DNA of 64,000 bases from Candidatus Bipolaricaulota bacterium (GTDB lineage: Bacteria > Bipolaricaulota > Bipolaricaulia > RBG-16-55-9), in assembly GCA_018609825.1 (NCBI GenBank), contig JAHEOA010000051.1, positions 1 through 64,000 of the forward strand. The letters are read 5' to 3'. Every line of letters begins with the position of its first letter. Position 1 is the first letter of the stretch. Of this stretch, positions 35,336 to 44,637 are shown piece after piece. The translations under genes and the position numbers were made by a program. The notes beneath the pieces were generated by a model that was not told the DNA's origin, ran no database searches, and saw nothing but the letters and a program-made list of their open reading frames with translations.

Positions 35336-37026
35336 CCGTCCGCTGGCGCCTCTATGCCGTCATGGGCGGGCTGATGATCTTTCTGCTCACCTCGACAGCG
35401 CGCCTCGTCGATCTGCAGCTGCTCGACCATGCCCATTGGCGCGAACGAGCGGAACAGATCCAAGTTCGCCAAGTGACCCAGACCCAGCCGCGTGGATCGA
35501 TCGTGGATCGCCATGGGCGCCCCGTGGCGTTCGACGTGCGGGCCACGTCCATTGCGCTGGACAACTACCGCATGACCAAGCCGGAGGTCCTGGAGGATCT
35601 GGTCCAGACGCACCTCGGCTTGGCCGAGTCTGAAGCGGAAGACCGCATCTATCGGCCGTCGTACTTCACCTGGATCGCCCGCAAGGTCGACCCGGAGACC
35701 GCCGACGCGCTCAAGTCGGATGCCGACGCCGAGGGCATCAACGGCTTAATCTTCACGCCGGAGTGGAAGCGGGCGTATCCGCAGGGCTCGCTGGCCTCCA
35801 ACGTCGTCGGCTTTGTGGGCCTGGACAACACGGGCCTGGAAGGGCTCGAATTGGCCTACGACGCCCACCTGAGCGGGCAGTCCGAGAGACGATCGGCGGT
35901 TCGAGGCGCCGATGGGACCGTGCTCGACGAGACGACCATCCAGCCGGGTCGACCCGGACGGGACCTGGAGTTGACCTTGGACGCGCGCCTCCAGCGCCTG
36001 GCCGAATCGGCGATCAAATCGGGGGTGGCCGAGCATCGAGCCAAGGGCGGCTTTGCGATCGTGACGGACCCGCAGTCGGGCGAGCTGCTTGCCATCGCCC
36101 AGGACAAGACGTACGACCTGAACGCGTTCTCGGGCTCAACCCCTGAAGAACGGAAGAACATGGCCGCCGTTCAGCCGTTTGAGCCCGGCTCGACGTTCAA
36201 GCCGTTCGCCATGCTGGCCGCACTGGAAGCCGGCTCCGTCGAGCCCGGAGACGACGTCAACGGCGACACGCCCGTGACGATCGCGGGTCATGAGATCGAC
36301 AACGCCGAGCATCGGGGCTACGGGACGATCTCGCCGTCGGAGGTGCTGGAGATGTCGGTCAACACCGGGATCGTTCGCATTGCTCAAGACCTCGGTCAAC
36401 AGCGGCTGCACCGATTCCTGAGGGCGATGCGCTTCGGCGAGGAGACGAACCTATCGCTGCCCGGCGAAGTCACGGGAACGCTGCGGCCGCTGGAGGACTG
36501 GTCGAAGCTGTCGGTGGGCACGATCCCGATCGGCCAGGGCATCTCCGTGACTGGGCTCCAATTGGCGCGGGCCTACGGCGCCATCGCGAACGGCGGTCTG
36601 TTGAAGCCTCTGGAGCTGGTGCAAAACACAGGCATGGCCGAATCGAGCGCTCCAACCGGCGCGACCGAGCGGGTCGCGACCCGACCCCATGTGGAACAGC
36701 TGACGTCGATGATGGAAGAGGTCGTCCACGGCGATCGCGGCACGGGCGTGTACGCCCAGGTGAAGGGCTTCCGAGTCGCGGGCAAGTCGGGCACCGGCCA
36801 GAAGGCCGTCCCCGGTCGAGGCTACGTCGATGGACGATACACGTCGCTGTTTGCCGGCTTCTTCCCGGCCGAGGATCCGCAGTATCTCATTCTGGTCGTG
36901 CTCGACGAGGTGCAGGCGACGCCGTACTACGGCGGCTATACCGCCGCACCGATCTTCCGGGAGATCGCCGAAGGCATCATCGACGACCGGCATCTCAGCC
37001 CGAATGACAGCATGCTCGAGAAGTGA
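35332..37026 (+). CDS. ftsI: Septal peptidoglycan transpeptidase FtsI (PBP2/PBP3 class B)
   Basis: Cross-links septal peptidoglycan. The 564 residues have one N-terminal transmembrane helix (about 8-26), a pedestal domain, and a transpeptidase domain with the catalytic Ser287 in PGSTFKPF, the SVN motif at 342-344 and the KSGT motif at 485-488. There is no PASTA domain, so it is closer to FtsI than to Spo VD types with PASTA. It overlaps ftsL by 4 bases. Beyond it the usual murE, murF and mraY are absent and a minus-strand gene intervenes. Confidence 0.95.
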   Translation: MTVRWRLYAVMGGLMIFLLTSTARLVDLQLLDHAHWRERAEQIQVRQVTQTQPRGSIVDRHGRPVAFDVRATSIALDNYRMTKPEVLEDLVQTHLGLAESEAEDRIYRPSYFTWIARKVDPETADALKSDADAEGINGLIFTPEWKRAYPQGSLASNVVGFVGLDNTGLEGLELAYDAHLSGQSERRSAVRGADGTVLDETTIQPGRPGRDLELTLDARLQRLAESAIKSGVAEHRAKGGFAIVTDPQSGELLAIAQDKTYDLNAFSGSTPEERKNMAAVQPFEPGSTFKPFAMLAALEAGSVEPGDDVNGDTPVTIAGHEIDNAEHRGYGTISPSEVLEMSVNTGIVRIAQDLGQQRLHRFLRAMRFGEETNLSLPGEVTGTLRPLEDWSKLSVGTIPIGQGISVTGLQLARAYGAIANGGLLKPLELVQNTGMAESSAPTGATERVATRPHVEQLTSMMEEVVHGDRGTGVYAQVKGFRVAGKSGTGQKAVPGRGYVDGRYTSLFAGFFPAEDPQYLILVVLDEVQATPYYGGYTAAPIFREIAEGIIDDRHLSPNDSMLEK

Positions 37027-37056
37027 CGACGGGGGCGTCCTGGGTGAGGACAAGAG

Positions 37057-37818
37057 TTACTGACAGGACAGTTCGTCAGCGGTCAGCGTGAAGTCGCGCA
37101 CGAGCACCTCGACCTGGGGGCTGCGCTCGCGGCCCCAGAGTTGAATCGTGACCCACTCGTCCTCGCGCAGGTCGGGAATGACGCTCCACTGGCCTGTCGG
37201 GATCCAGAGATCGCCGCCGTCGTCGTAGTACCAAGCCTTGTAGGTCGTGCCCTCGCGGGAGATGCGCAGTTGGCCCTGCTGGTGGGTGGTGACATGGAGA
37301 CGTCCCTCGCGGCCGTTCATCTCGGAGACGTAGAACTGCCCGCCGCTCGGATAGGTGGACTCAACGTCGCGCGGGAGGCTAATGCGCTCGGAAATGGCCG
37401 TGCGCGTCCCGTTGGGATCGCCGAAGACCCCGTGGAGCGTCGTCGACCCGAACGGCTTCGGGTCGGGATGGACGCCGAGGCCGAGCCGGATCCCGCTGGC
37501 CCGCGGCCACTCCGACAGCTCGTAAGTGAGGCGAGCGTCGAAGTCGCCGCCGATGCGGCAGTCGAGCCAGACGTTGTGGGCGAAGAAGTCGGAGACGTTG
37601 CGCACGGTCAGCTCCATGCGCAGGCCGTCCTCCGTGGCGACGATGTCGCCGCGCGAGTGGAAGCGCTCCACGCTCCAGCTCTGCCGATCGAGGGTCGTCG
37701 CCTGCAAGTCGTCGGTAAAGCTCGGGCCGTCCGTCTGGGCCGGTAGGGACGGGCCGAGCCCACCCACGACGAGCGTGACGATCAAGACCCCGAGACTCCA
37801 GCGGATTCGCATCATCAT
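37057..37818 (-). CDS. Exported protein with jelly-roll-like fold, unknown function
   Basis: I do not recognise a named family. The 253 residues start with up to three tandem ATG codons and a signal peptide (about 1-28, ending PAQTD). The rest is almost all beta: FTDDLQATTLDRQSWSVERF, ELTVRNVSDFFAHNVWLDCR, a central FDARLTYELSEW and a C-terminal EDEWVTIQLWGRE. The pattern of a beginning FxD...L...W and an ending W..V.L resembles concanavalin/LamG-like carbohydrate-binding sandwiches. Two cysteines could form a disulphide. It lies on the opposite strand inside the division cluster, between ftsI and yraN, with no clear ribosome site. Confidence 0.7.
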   Translation of the reverse strand: MMMRIRWSLGVLIVTLVVGGLGPSLPAQTDGPSFTDDLQATTLDRQSWSVERFHSRGDIVATEDGLRMELTVRNVSDFFAHNVWLDCRIGGDFDARLTYELSEWPRASGIRLGLGVHPDPKPFGSTTLHGVFGDPNGTRTAISERISLPRDVESTYPSGGQFYVSEMNGREGRLHVTTHQQGQLRISREGTTYKAWYYDDGGDLWIPTGQWSVIPDLREDEWVTIQLWGRERSPQVEVLVRDFTLTADELSCQ

Positions 37819-37924
37819 CTATCTGGCCCATGGTGGGCGCACCGCCGTCGCCACGTCAGTGACCCCGATCACGCCGGATCCTCGATGGCGGGCGCTCGTT
37901 GGGAACAGTTCCACTTAGGTCGAT

Positions 37925-37954
37925 TTGACGGAAAAACGTCAGTTGTCATACCAT
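37925..37954 (+). promoter_or_regulatory. Promoter of yraN-comM and downstream genes
   Basis: TTGACG (37925-37930), 18-base spacer, TACCAT (37949-37954), 8 bases before the TTG start of yraN. Confidence 0.5.
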
Positions 37955-37962
37955 GAGCTGAT

Positions 37963-38322
37963 TTGCAGCGGAAGCGAAACACCGTCAACGAAGGGCGAGA
38001 CGCGGAGACCCGTGCTGCGGCGTTCTTGCGCCAGCAGGGCTTTCGGATTCTGGCGCAGAACTACCGCTGGCGTGGCGGCGAGATCGATCTGGTCGCCCGC
38101 GACGGTGACTGTCTGGTCTTCGTGGAGGTCAAGTCGCGGCGATCCCATCACTACGGCGCTCCGGAGGAGTCGATCACGGATGCGAAGCGGGCGCACATCG
38201 CCCGAACGGCACGCCACTATCTGACGCGCCATCCGACCGATCTCGACGTTCGCTTCGACGTCGTGGCGCTCTCGCAGGGCGAAGCTCGACTCCACCGGGA
38301 CGCGTTCCGACTGGAGGGTTGA
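37963..38322 (+). CDS. yraN: YraN/UPF0102 family endonuclease-like protein
   Basis: Nuclease-fold protein of 119 residues, function not established. It shows the family pattern: EGRDAETRAAAFLRQQGF, ILAQNYRWRGGEIDLVARDG and LVFVEVKSRRS, i.e. the restriction-endonuclease-like GEIDLV...VEVK active-site arrangement. TTG 37963 is the only plausible start before the conserved region. It overlaps or abuts comM, a common bacterial pairing, suggesting a shared role in DNA uptake or recombination. Confidence 0.9.
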   Translation: MQRKRNTVNEGRDAETRAAAFLRQQGFRILAQNYRWRGGEIDLVARDGDCLVFVEVKSRRSHHYGAPEESITDAKRAHIARTARHYLTRHPTDLDVRFDVVALSQGEARLHRDAFRLEG

Positions 38323-38327
38323 GCGCG

Positions 38328-39872
38328 ATGTTTGCCCAGGCGCACAGCGGGGCCGTCGTGGGGCTGGAAGCCACGAGCGTTGACGTCCAATGCGACATCT
38401 CCAGCGGCCTGCCGGCGTTCACCATCGTCGGGTTGCCGGAGAAAGAAGTCCAGGAGAGCCGCGAGCGCATCCGCAGTGCGATCAAGAACTCCGACTACGC
38501 GTTTCCCACCAAAAAGATCACGGCCAACCTCGCGCCCGCCGACGTCAAGAAGGAGGGCGTCGGACTCGATCTTCCCTTGGCGCTGGCGATCTTGGTGGCG
38601 TCGGAACAGCTCCCCGAGTCGAGTCTCCAGCGCATCCTCGTCTTCGGCGAGCTGTCGCTGGACGGCGAGCTGCGGCCCGTCGATGGGGCGCTGCCTGTGG
38701 CGCTGCACGCGGCCGAGAACGACGCCATCGACGGCCTCCTGGTGGCCGACGGCAACGCCGAAGAGGCAGCGCTTGTGAACGACGTCGATGTCTACGGGGT
38801 CCAGACGCTCGACGAGGCGATTCGGTTCCTGAACGGCGAGTTGCAGCTGCAACCCCGCACGTTCGACTTCGAGCGCTATTTCCAGCGACACGAGTCGTAC
38901 CATGTCGATCTGAGCGAGATTCGGGGGCAAGCGCAGGCCAAGCGCGCGCTGGAGATTGCGGCCGCCGGCGGACACAACGTCCTGATGATCGGGCCGCCCG
39001 GCTCGGGCAAGAGCATGCTGGCCAAGCGACTCCCCACGATCATGCCCCCGCTGGAGTTCGACGAGGCCGTGGACGTCACCCGCATCCACAGCATCATGGG
39101 GCTACTGACGCCCGACGAGCCGCTGATCGTCCGCCGGCCGTTCCGCGCCCCTCACCACACGGTCTCCTATGCCGGCATGGTCGGCGGCGGGCACGGCGTC
39201 CCGCGACCCGGCGAGATCAGCCTATCCCAGCACGGCGTGCTGTTTCTGGACGAACTGCCGGAGTTCGATCGGACAGTTCTGGAGACGCTGCGCCAGCCGC
39301 TGGAGGAGCACCAGATCACGCTCTCCCGCGCCTCCACGGCCGTCACGTTTCCCGCCCGGTTGACGCTCGTCACCGCCATGAATCCATGTCCCTGCGGGCA
39401 TTCGGGCGACCCCGAGAAGCCCTGTCGCTGTCGCTCCATCGACATCGAGCGCTACCGCAAGCGGATCTCCGGGCCGTTTTTGGACCGCATGGATCTCTTC
39501 GTGGAAGTTCCCCGACTGACGCGCGACGAGCTTATGGGCAAGCCGACCGGCGAGGCGTCGGCCTCGATTCGCGAGCGCGTCGTTCGCGCGCATGCGAGCC
39601 AGCGGGAGCGCTTCCAGGGCACCTCGACGCATCTGAACGCCCATATGGGCGTGAGCGAGCTGCGCGAACACTGCCTGCTCAGCGACGAGGGCCGCACGTT
39701 GCTTGAGCGCGCCATTGATCGGTACCATCTGAGCGCTCGAGCCTACAATCGCGTGCTCAAGGTCTCGCGCACGATTGCCGACCTGGAGGGGTCGGCGCGC
39801 ATCGAGCCCGCCCACGTGGCGGAAGCTATTCAATACCGCAGTTCGCTCGAATCGATCGAGGGAGGAGTCTAA
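38328..39872 (+). CDS. comM: ComM/YifB AAA+ ATPase (magnesium-chelatase-like)
   Basis: Hexameric helicase that promotes branch migration during natural transformation in studied species. The 514 residues have an N-terminal Lon-protease-like domain (1-170: IVGLPEKEVQESRERIRSA), the AAA+ core with Walker A IGPPGSGKSMLAKRLP, Walker B LFLDELPEF, the NPCPCGHSGDPEKPC zinc-like insert and the C-terminal magnesium-chelatase helical domain ending in VSRTIADL. The start is ATG 38328 with GGAGGG 9 bases upstream; TTG 38319 is possible. Confidence 0.95.
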   Translation: MFAQAHSGAVVGLEATSVDVQCDISSGLPAFTIVGLPEKEVQESRERIRSAIKNSDYAFPTKKITANLAPADVKKEGVGLDLPLALAILVASEQLPESSLQRILVFGELSLDGELRPVDGALPVALHAAENDAIDGLLVADGNAEEAALVNDVDVYGVQTLDEAIRFLNGELQLQPRTFDFERYFQRHESYHVDLSEIRGQAQAKRALEIAAAGGHNVLMIGPPGSGKSMLAKRLPTIMPPLEFDEAVDVTRIHSIMGLLTPDEPLIVRRPFRAPHHTVSYAGMVGGGHGVPRPGEISLSQHGVLFLDELPEFDRTVLETLRQPLEEHQITLSRASTAVTFPARLTLVTAMNPCPCGHSGDPEKPCRCRSIDIERYRKRISGPFLDRMDLFVEVPRLTRDELMGKPTGEASASIRERVVRAHASQRERFQGTSTHLNAHMGVSELREHCLLSDEGRTLLERAIDRYHLSARAYNRVLKVSRTIADLEGSARIEPAHVAEAIQYRSSLESIEGGV

Positions 39873-42353
39873 ATGCCCCGCAAGACGTTCATTCCGCAAC
39901 GGGCGGCACTCGTCGTGGCGCTCGTCGCGAGTCTGATCGCCGGTTCCGTATCCCTGGGCGCGACGCAGGACGGCGCCCAGGCCCAGACCGCCCACGTCAC
40001 CCAGATCCAGGTTCAAGGCAACACGCACGTCGACACCTCGCGGATCCGGTCGGATCTGCCGTTCGATGTGGAGGAGGAGATTTCGCTGCCCGACGACATC
40101 GAACGGGCCCAGACCGCGCTCATGGACGCCGGGCTGTTCCAGAACGCGAGCGTCGACTACCGCATGGCCGAGGACGGGGTCATCGTCATCGTCAATGTGA
40201 CGGAGAATCCGGTGATCCAGAAGATCGAGGTCACCGGCAACACCAACTGGAACGCCGACCAGCGGCTCCACATTCCCGTGGTCAATTGGAACGTTCCCTG
40301 GCCGTTCGTCGACTATCTCGTCACTGACGAGCGCATCGACGAGATCCTGGGCAATTACGACATCAAGACGGGCAACGTGCTCAACACCAAAAAACTGCGC
40401 ACGGCGCTCGGCATCAACGAGCAGGGGCAGTGCCAGCCGAATCCGCCGACGCCCAGCATCTGCCACGAGTACCAGAACAAGGGCTACACGCTCGTCGGCT
40501 TCAGCCAGGTCCAGACGGGCGAGACCGTGCGCATCGGCATCGTCGAGGCCGTCATCGAGTCGGTCCAGATCCAAGGCGTCGAAGGCCCGTTCAAGGCCAA
40601 GGCCGAAGCGATGCTGTCGGGCATCCCGACCGATCGGCCGGCCAAGCAGGAGACGATCCAGCAGGCCGTCCGGTCGCTGAACGAGTCGATCTTTTTCCGC
40701 ATCCAACAGGTCGCGCCGCAACAGGGAAGCGCGCCGGACAAGCTCCAACTGCTCGTGCGACTTGCGCCACGCACGTTGATCGAGGAGCCGCAGGCCATCC
40801 AGGAGGTTCAGTTCGAGGGCGCGACAGCGTTCCCCGAATCGGAACTGCAGACCCGCATGGCGTTGCCGGATGGCGAGGTGAGCAACTACGAGTTGCTCGA
40901 GTCGTTGCAGGCCATCTACCAGCTCTACCGGGACGACGGCTTTATGATGGCGACGTTCAAGCGTCAGTCCCTCAATGACGGCGTCCTGACCCTGGCGATC
41001 CAAGAGGGTCGCATTGACGAGATCCTGATCGAGCAGAACGGCTACCAGACCGCCCGAATCACGCCCGAGTCGGGTTTGGAGGAACTCTCGATCGACGCGT
41101 CGGCAGGCACCGGCGAGTCAGGCGACGGGTCGAAGCAACAACAGCAGCGTTCGGAATCGGGTGGCAACGACGGGTTTAAGCGCATGGTGAACGAGTTCGG
41201 CACGATGCTCGGCCAGTTCTTCGGGACCTCAACCACCAGCGATATTCCGCGCACTGAGCCCGAGATCATCCGGACACAGCTCACCTTCGGCGCGGGCGAT
41301 CTGGCCAATCAGTTCCGGCTCCAAGAGTCCTATCGGAGGCTTCAGAAGCTCGGTTACTTTAGCAGCGTCAACTACAACTTCGAGCGACTCGATTCCGGAG
41401 GCGTCCGCGTGATCATCACGGCCGAAGAGAAGCAGAAGACCGGCAGCCTCAACGGCGGGTTCTCCGTCTCCGGTGACGGGCTGGTCGGCCAGCTCAGCCT
41501 GAGCGGCAAGAACCTCTATGGGCTCGGTCAAGACGTCTCCATCAGCGTTGACCGCGGCGTGGTCGGCGACGCGTCGGCCAGCACCAACTGGAACCTCGAC
41601 TATCAAGGCCGCCTGCTCGTGCCGGGGACCGACTCGCTCAACGTCAAGCTCTACAACAAGACCAGCCAAGAGTCCTCAAGCGATCAGGGGAAGTACTGGC
41701 TCAAGCGACTCGGCGGCGAGGCCTCGTTGACCGTGCCGATCAGCGGCGAGGCCCAGACGGAGGTCGGCCTCCGGCAGGAATGGGTGACCAAGGAGTTCCT
41801 GGAGCAGGAGGACCTGTCGCCGGAGTACAGCCGCGTGTCGGTGGCCTCTTTGGCGTTCAACCAGGACGATCGCAACAACCCGCGGTTCGCCACCCGCGGC
41901 GGGCGGCGCGAGATCTCCATGGAGCGTGCTGGCCTGTTCGGCGTCGGTAGTCCGTTCACCAAGGTCGAAGGGACGATCGTACAACATTGGCCCACCGTGG
42001 AGGATCAGACGACGGCGCTGCGGTTGGTCGGCAACGCCGGATCCGAGCTGCCGGCGCAAGAGCAGTTCACGCTGGGCAGTTCCACGACGGTGCGCGGCGT
42101 GCCCACGGTGCGCGGCTCGACGGTCGGCTTTGCCAACCTTGAGTACCGCATTCTGCTGGAGGAGCAGGCCAACGTCTCCGTGGCGTTCTTCGCCGACATC
42201 GGCACGAACGGCGACGCTTGGCGCCGATCGGTCGGCGTCGAGGGGCGCGTGACCGCGCCCTATGTGGGCCCGATTCGGCTGGCCATGGCCTGGCCGATCA
42301 CCGACCGTGTGGAGACCGTCAAGGCCGTCTTCGGCTTCGGGACGTTCTTTTAG
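39873..42353 (+). CDS. bamA: Outer-membrane protein assembly factor BamA
   Basis: Omp85 insertase that folds beta-barrels into the outer membrane. The 826 residues have a signal peptide (about 1-38), a chain of POTRA domains (about 40-540, each opening with an I..I...G.....S.I pattern, e.g. HVTQIQVQGNTHVDTSRI) and a C-terminal 16-strand barrel ending GFGTFF. The VRG motif of the barrel lumen is visible in STTVRGVPTVRG. A Gln/Ser/Gly-rich stretch near residues 408-435 separates POTRA units. It follows comM with no gap beyond a TAA-ATG junction and precedes two Skp-like genes. Confidence 0.94.
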   Translation: MPRKTFIPQRAALVVALVASLIAGSVSLGATQDGAQAQTAHVTQIQVQGNTHVDTSRIRSDLPFDVEEEISLPDDIERAQTALMDAGLFQNASVDYRMAEDGVIVIVNVTENPVIQKIEVTGNTNWNADQRLHIPVVNWNVPWPFVDYLVTDERIDEILGNYDIKTGNVLNTKKLRTALGINEQGQCQPNPPTPSICHEYQNKGYTLVGFSQVQTGETVRIGIVEAVIESVQIQGVEGPFKAKAEAMLSGIPTDRPAKQETIQQAVRSLNESIFFRIQQVAPQQGSAPDKLQLLVRLAPRTLIEEPQAIQEVQFEGATAFPESELQTRMALPDGEVSNYELLESLQAIYQLYRDDGFMMATFKRQSLNDGVLTLAIQEGRIDEILIEQNGYQTARITPESGLEELSIDASAGTGESGDGSKQQQQRSESGGNDGFKRMVNEFGTMLGQFFGTSTTSDIPRTEPEIIRTQLTFGAGDLANQFRLQESYRRLQKLGYFSSVNYNFERLDSGGVRVIITAEEKQKTGSLNGGFSVSGDGLVGQLSLSGKNLYGLGQDVSISVDRGVVGDASASTNWNLDYQGRLLVPGTDSLNVKLYNKTSQESSSDQGKYWLKRLGGEASLTVPISGEAQTEVGLRQEWVTKEFLEQEDLSPEYSRVSVASLAFNQDDRNNPRFATRGGRREISMERAGLFGVGSPFTKVEGTIVQHWPTVEDQTTALRLVGNAGSELPAQEQFTLGSSTTVRGVPTVRGSTVGFANLEYRILLEEQANVSVAFFADIGTNGDAWRRSVGVEGRVTAPYVGPIRLAMAWPITDRVETVKAVFGFGTFF

Positions 42354-42371
42354 GGGAGGCTTGAAGCAACC

Positions 42372-43124
42372 ATGAAACAGTCCGTCACCATCGGAATCGT
42401 AGGCGTTATCGCGCTGGCCGTAGGGCTTTTGATCGGCTCCCAGGTGTTCGGCGGTTCGAGCGCCCAAAACGTCGATGAGCTCCAACAGCAGATCAGCATC
42501 TTGGATCAACGCATCGAAGACCTGGAGGGCGAATTTGCCGGGCAAGATCAAGTCACTTCGCTCCAGGAGCGCCTAAACCAGCTCGAGCAACGGATCCAGG
42601 AGATCCAGAGCGGAGACAGCCAAGCGCTCGCCGACCGGATCTCGCAGCTGGAAAGCCGCATACAGACGATCTCCGGGAGCGGGTCCGGAGATGGAACCAC
42701 ATCATCAAGCAACGGCTCGTCGAGGTGGGGCAACGTCGCCGTGGTGCGCGTGGACGAGCTTGCCACCCGGTATCAGGAAGAGAACCCGGATGTCAAGCAG
42801 CGACTGCAGGAGGAAGTGCAGCGCCTGCAAGGTCAGATGCAATCGTTGCAACAAAAGGTCCAAAGCGGCGAGATGTCGCAATCTGAGGCTCAGCTTCAGG
42901 CGACCCAGTTGCAGCAGAAGCTCCAGGACGTCACGTTGGAGGTCGTGGCGCAGCCGATTCAGGCGGCGGTCCAAGCGATCGCCCAGGAACGCGGCTACAC
43001 AGCCGTGTTCAACGTCCAGGACACGATCATCTATCGCCAAGAAGGCTTGATGGATAACATCACGTCGTCGGTCTGGGATCGCCTGCAAGCGGCGTCGACA
43101 AGCGGCAGCAACGGCAGCCAGTAA
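42372..43124 (+). CDS. Skp/OmpH-like periplasmic chaperone, membrane-anchored (first copy)
   Basis: OmpH-type protein of 250 residues. It begins with an uncleaved-looking hydrophobic helix (5-25), then a coiled coil (34-95), then a Gly/Ser linker and a Skp-like domain: GNVAVVRVDELATRYQEENP, a Gln-rich helical tentacle (140-185) and the closing VFNVQDTIIY strand. Classical Skp lacks the N-terminal anchor and first coiled coil. It probably guides unfolded barrels towards BamA, encoded just upstream. Confidence 0.82.
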   Translation: MKQSVTIGIVGVIALAVGLLIGSQVFGGSSAQNVDELQQQISILDQRIEDLEGEFAGQDQVTSLQERLNQLEQRIQEIQSGDSQALADRISQLESRIQTISGSGSGDGTTSSSNGSSRWGNVAVVRVDELATRYQEENPDVKQRLQEEVQRLQGQMQSLQQKVQSGEMSQSEAQLQATQLQQKLQDVTLEVVAQPIQAAVQAIAQERGYTAVFNVQDTIIYRQEGLMDNITSSVWDRLQAASTSGSNGSQ

Positions 43125-43156
43125 CGATCACGTCCAGAGAGAGCAATGGTGAGAGC

Positions 43157-43993
43157 ATGAAGAGCGGGACGATAACGGCCGTGATCGGGATCTTACTGGT
43201 TGTCGGCTTGGCCCTGGGCGTCGTCGCATGGCAAGGGCTTCAGCAACGGTTGACCACACTGGAAAGTCGCGTTGAGCAACTGAGCCGACAGTCGCAGACC
43301 GTCTCGCCCGACCGGGTGGACCAGCTCAGCCAACGGACCGAGCAGGTCGGCACGGAGTTGGACGATCTGACCGCGCGCATCGGCGACTTGGGGGATCGCC
43401 TCTCCAGCCTCCAGCAGCAAGTCGACAACGCCAACTCGGGGTCCTCGAGCGGCAATGCTTCGGGAGACAGCTTCCAGTTCGCCTATGTCGACATGTTCCA
43501 GGTCCTCCAAGACCTGCAAGACAGCCCGCTTGTTGCCGAACCATTGCAAGAATACCGCGAGGAGCAGCAACGCATCGAGCAACAGAAGGAAGAGGTCCGA
43601 CAACGTTTCCAAGCTGGCGAGATCACCGCGTCCGAACGGGATCAGCGCCTGAGCGAGCTGGACGCCCAGTTGCAGCAGCTGAACCTCCAGTTGTCCGCGC
43701 CCATTCAGCAGAACATGGTCGAAGTCATCCGCCAGATCGGCGAAGACCGGGGCTACGATCTGGTGATCGACAACCCGGCGAGCCAGTACAACGCCATCGT
43801 GCTGTACTCCCAATCGGCCCAGGTGGACGACATCACCAGCCAGGTCGTCGAACAGCTCAAACAACGGCTGCGCGCGCAACAGAGCGACCAGGATGAGCCA
43901 TCGGACAACGACGCCTCGGGCAGCGACGGTGGCTCCGAGGACAACCCCGACGAAGGCGACTCCGCCAATGGCGAATCCGCCCAGGACGAATAG
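43157..43993 (+). CDS. Skp/OmpH-like periplasmic chaperone, membrane-anchored (second copy)
   Basis: Tandem paralogue of the preceding gene, 278 residues: N-terminal hydrophobic helix (6-25), coiled coil (28-90), SGNASG-rich linker, then the Skp core FQFAYVDMFQVLQDLQDSP, a long Gln/Glu helical hairpin and LVIDNPASQYNAIVLY. An acidic Ser/Asp/Glu tail of about 35 residues ends the protein. The two copies differ in every segment, so they may act as a hetero-oligomer. Followed after 10 bases by fabZ. Confidence 0.82.
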   Translation: MKSGTITAVIGILLVVGLALGVVAWQGLQQRLTTLESRVEQLSRQSQTVSPDRVDQLSQRTEQVGTELDDLTARIGDLGDRLSSLQQQVDNANSGSSSGNASGDSFQFAYVDMFQVLQDLQDSPLVAEPLQEYREEQQRIEQQKEEVRQRFQAGEITASERDQRLSELDAQLQQLNLQLSAPIQQNMVEVIRQIGEDRGYDLVIDNPASQYNAIVLYSQSAQVDDITSQVVEQLKQRLRAQQSDQDEPSDNDASGSDGGSEDNPDEGDSANGESAQDE

Positions 43994-44003
43994 CGAGGCT
44001 CGC

Positions 44004-44456
44004 GTGAGCGAATCGTCCGTCTTGGAGCTGTTGCCGCTCCGCTTCCCCTTTTTGATGGTCGATCGGGTGCTGGAGCGCACCGAGGATCGGGCCGTGGCCC
44101 TCAAGAACGTCAGCCAGAACGAGTGGATGTTCGAGGGCCACTTCCCCGGGCGTCCCGTGATGCCGGGCACGCTGCTGGTCGAAGGCATGGCTCAGACGGC
44201 GGGCCTACTCATCGCGGGGCTGACCGGCAGCGATCGGGCGCTCGGGTATCTTGTGGGCGCCGACCACGCCCGATTTCGTCGTCAGGTTGGACCTGGCGAT
44301 CAGATCGTCTACGAGGCCAAGCTGCTGCGTGCGCGGCGATCGCTGTTCCGGTTCGAGGCGGAGGCGCGGGTCGACGACGAGGCCGTCGCCAAGGCGACGA
44401 TCTCCCTCATGGCTGAAACGCCCGCCGACCCCGAGTCGGCCACCGACGGATCATGA
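44004..44456 (+). CDS. fabZ: (3R)-hydroxyacyl-ACP dehydratase FabZ
   Basis: Removes water from 3-hydroxyacyl-ACP in type II fatty acid synthesis. The 150-residue hot-dog fold has the catalytic His and Glu in EGHFPGRPVMPGTLLVEGMA. The usual LPHRYPFL entry motif is LPLRFPFL here. The start is GTG 44004 with GCGAGG upstream; the frame further back is antisense to the sense of skp2 coding. In LPS-bearing diderms fabZ is flanked by lpxD and lpxA; neither is present. Confidence 0.94.
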   Translation: MSESSVLELLPLRFPFLMVDRVLERTEDRAVALKNVSQNEWMFEGHFPGRPVMPGTLLVEGMAQTAGLLIAGLTGSDRALGYLVGADHARFRRQVGPGDQIVYEAKLLRARRSLFRFEAEARVDDEAVAKATISLMAETPADPESATDGS

Positions 44457-44637
44457 GCGAGCACGGCTCCGATACCGGCAAGGAGAGTGCCCTGCGCACG
44501 TAAGGTCGTCTGTCCGCTGGGCAGGCCGCCTGCGTCTTCCGGCGCTGTTCTCAGCGTCCATTCCGCATCCCACCTTTGGGCTCCTGTTCGGCGAGTCCGT
44601 CTCCCTACGATGAGAGGCCACAACGAGGGGGGATGGA

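Noticed and set aside
39222..41003. A 593-codon minus-strand frame over comM and bamA
   Set aside because: It crosses the end of one proven gene and the start of another without motifs of its own.
44457..44637. Promoter for murD
   Set aside because: A TACGAT at 44606 has no -35 at acceptable spacing and does not fit the leaderless distance; I see nothing else in this gap.
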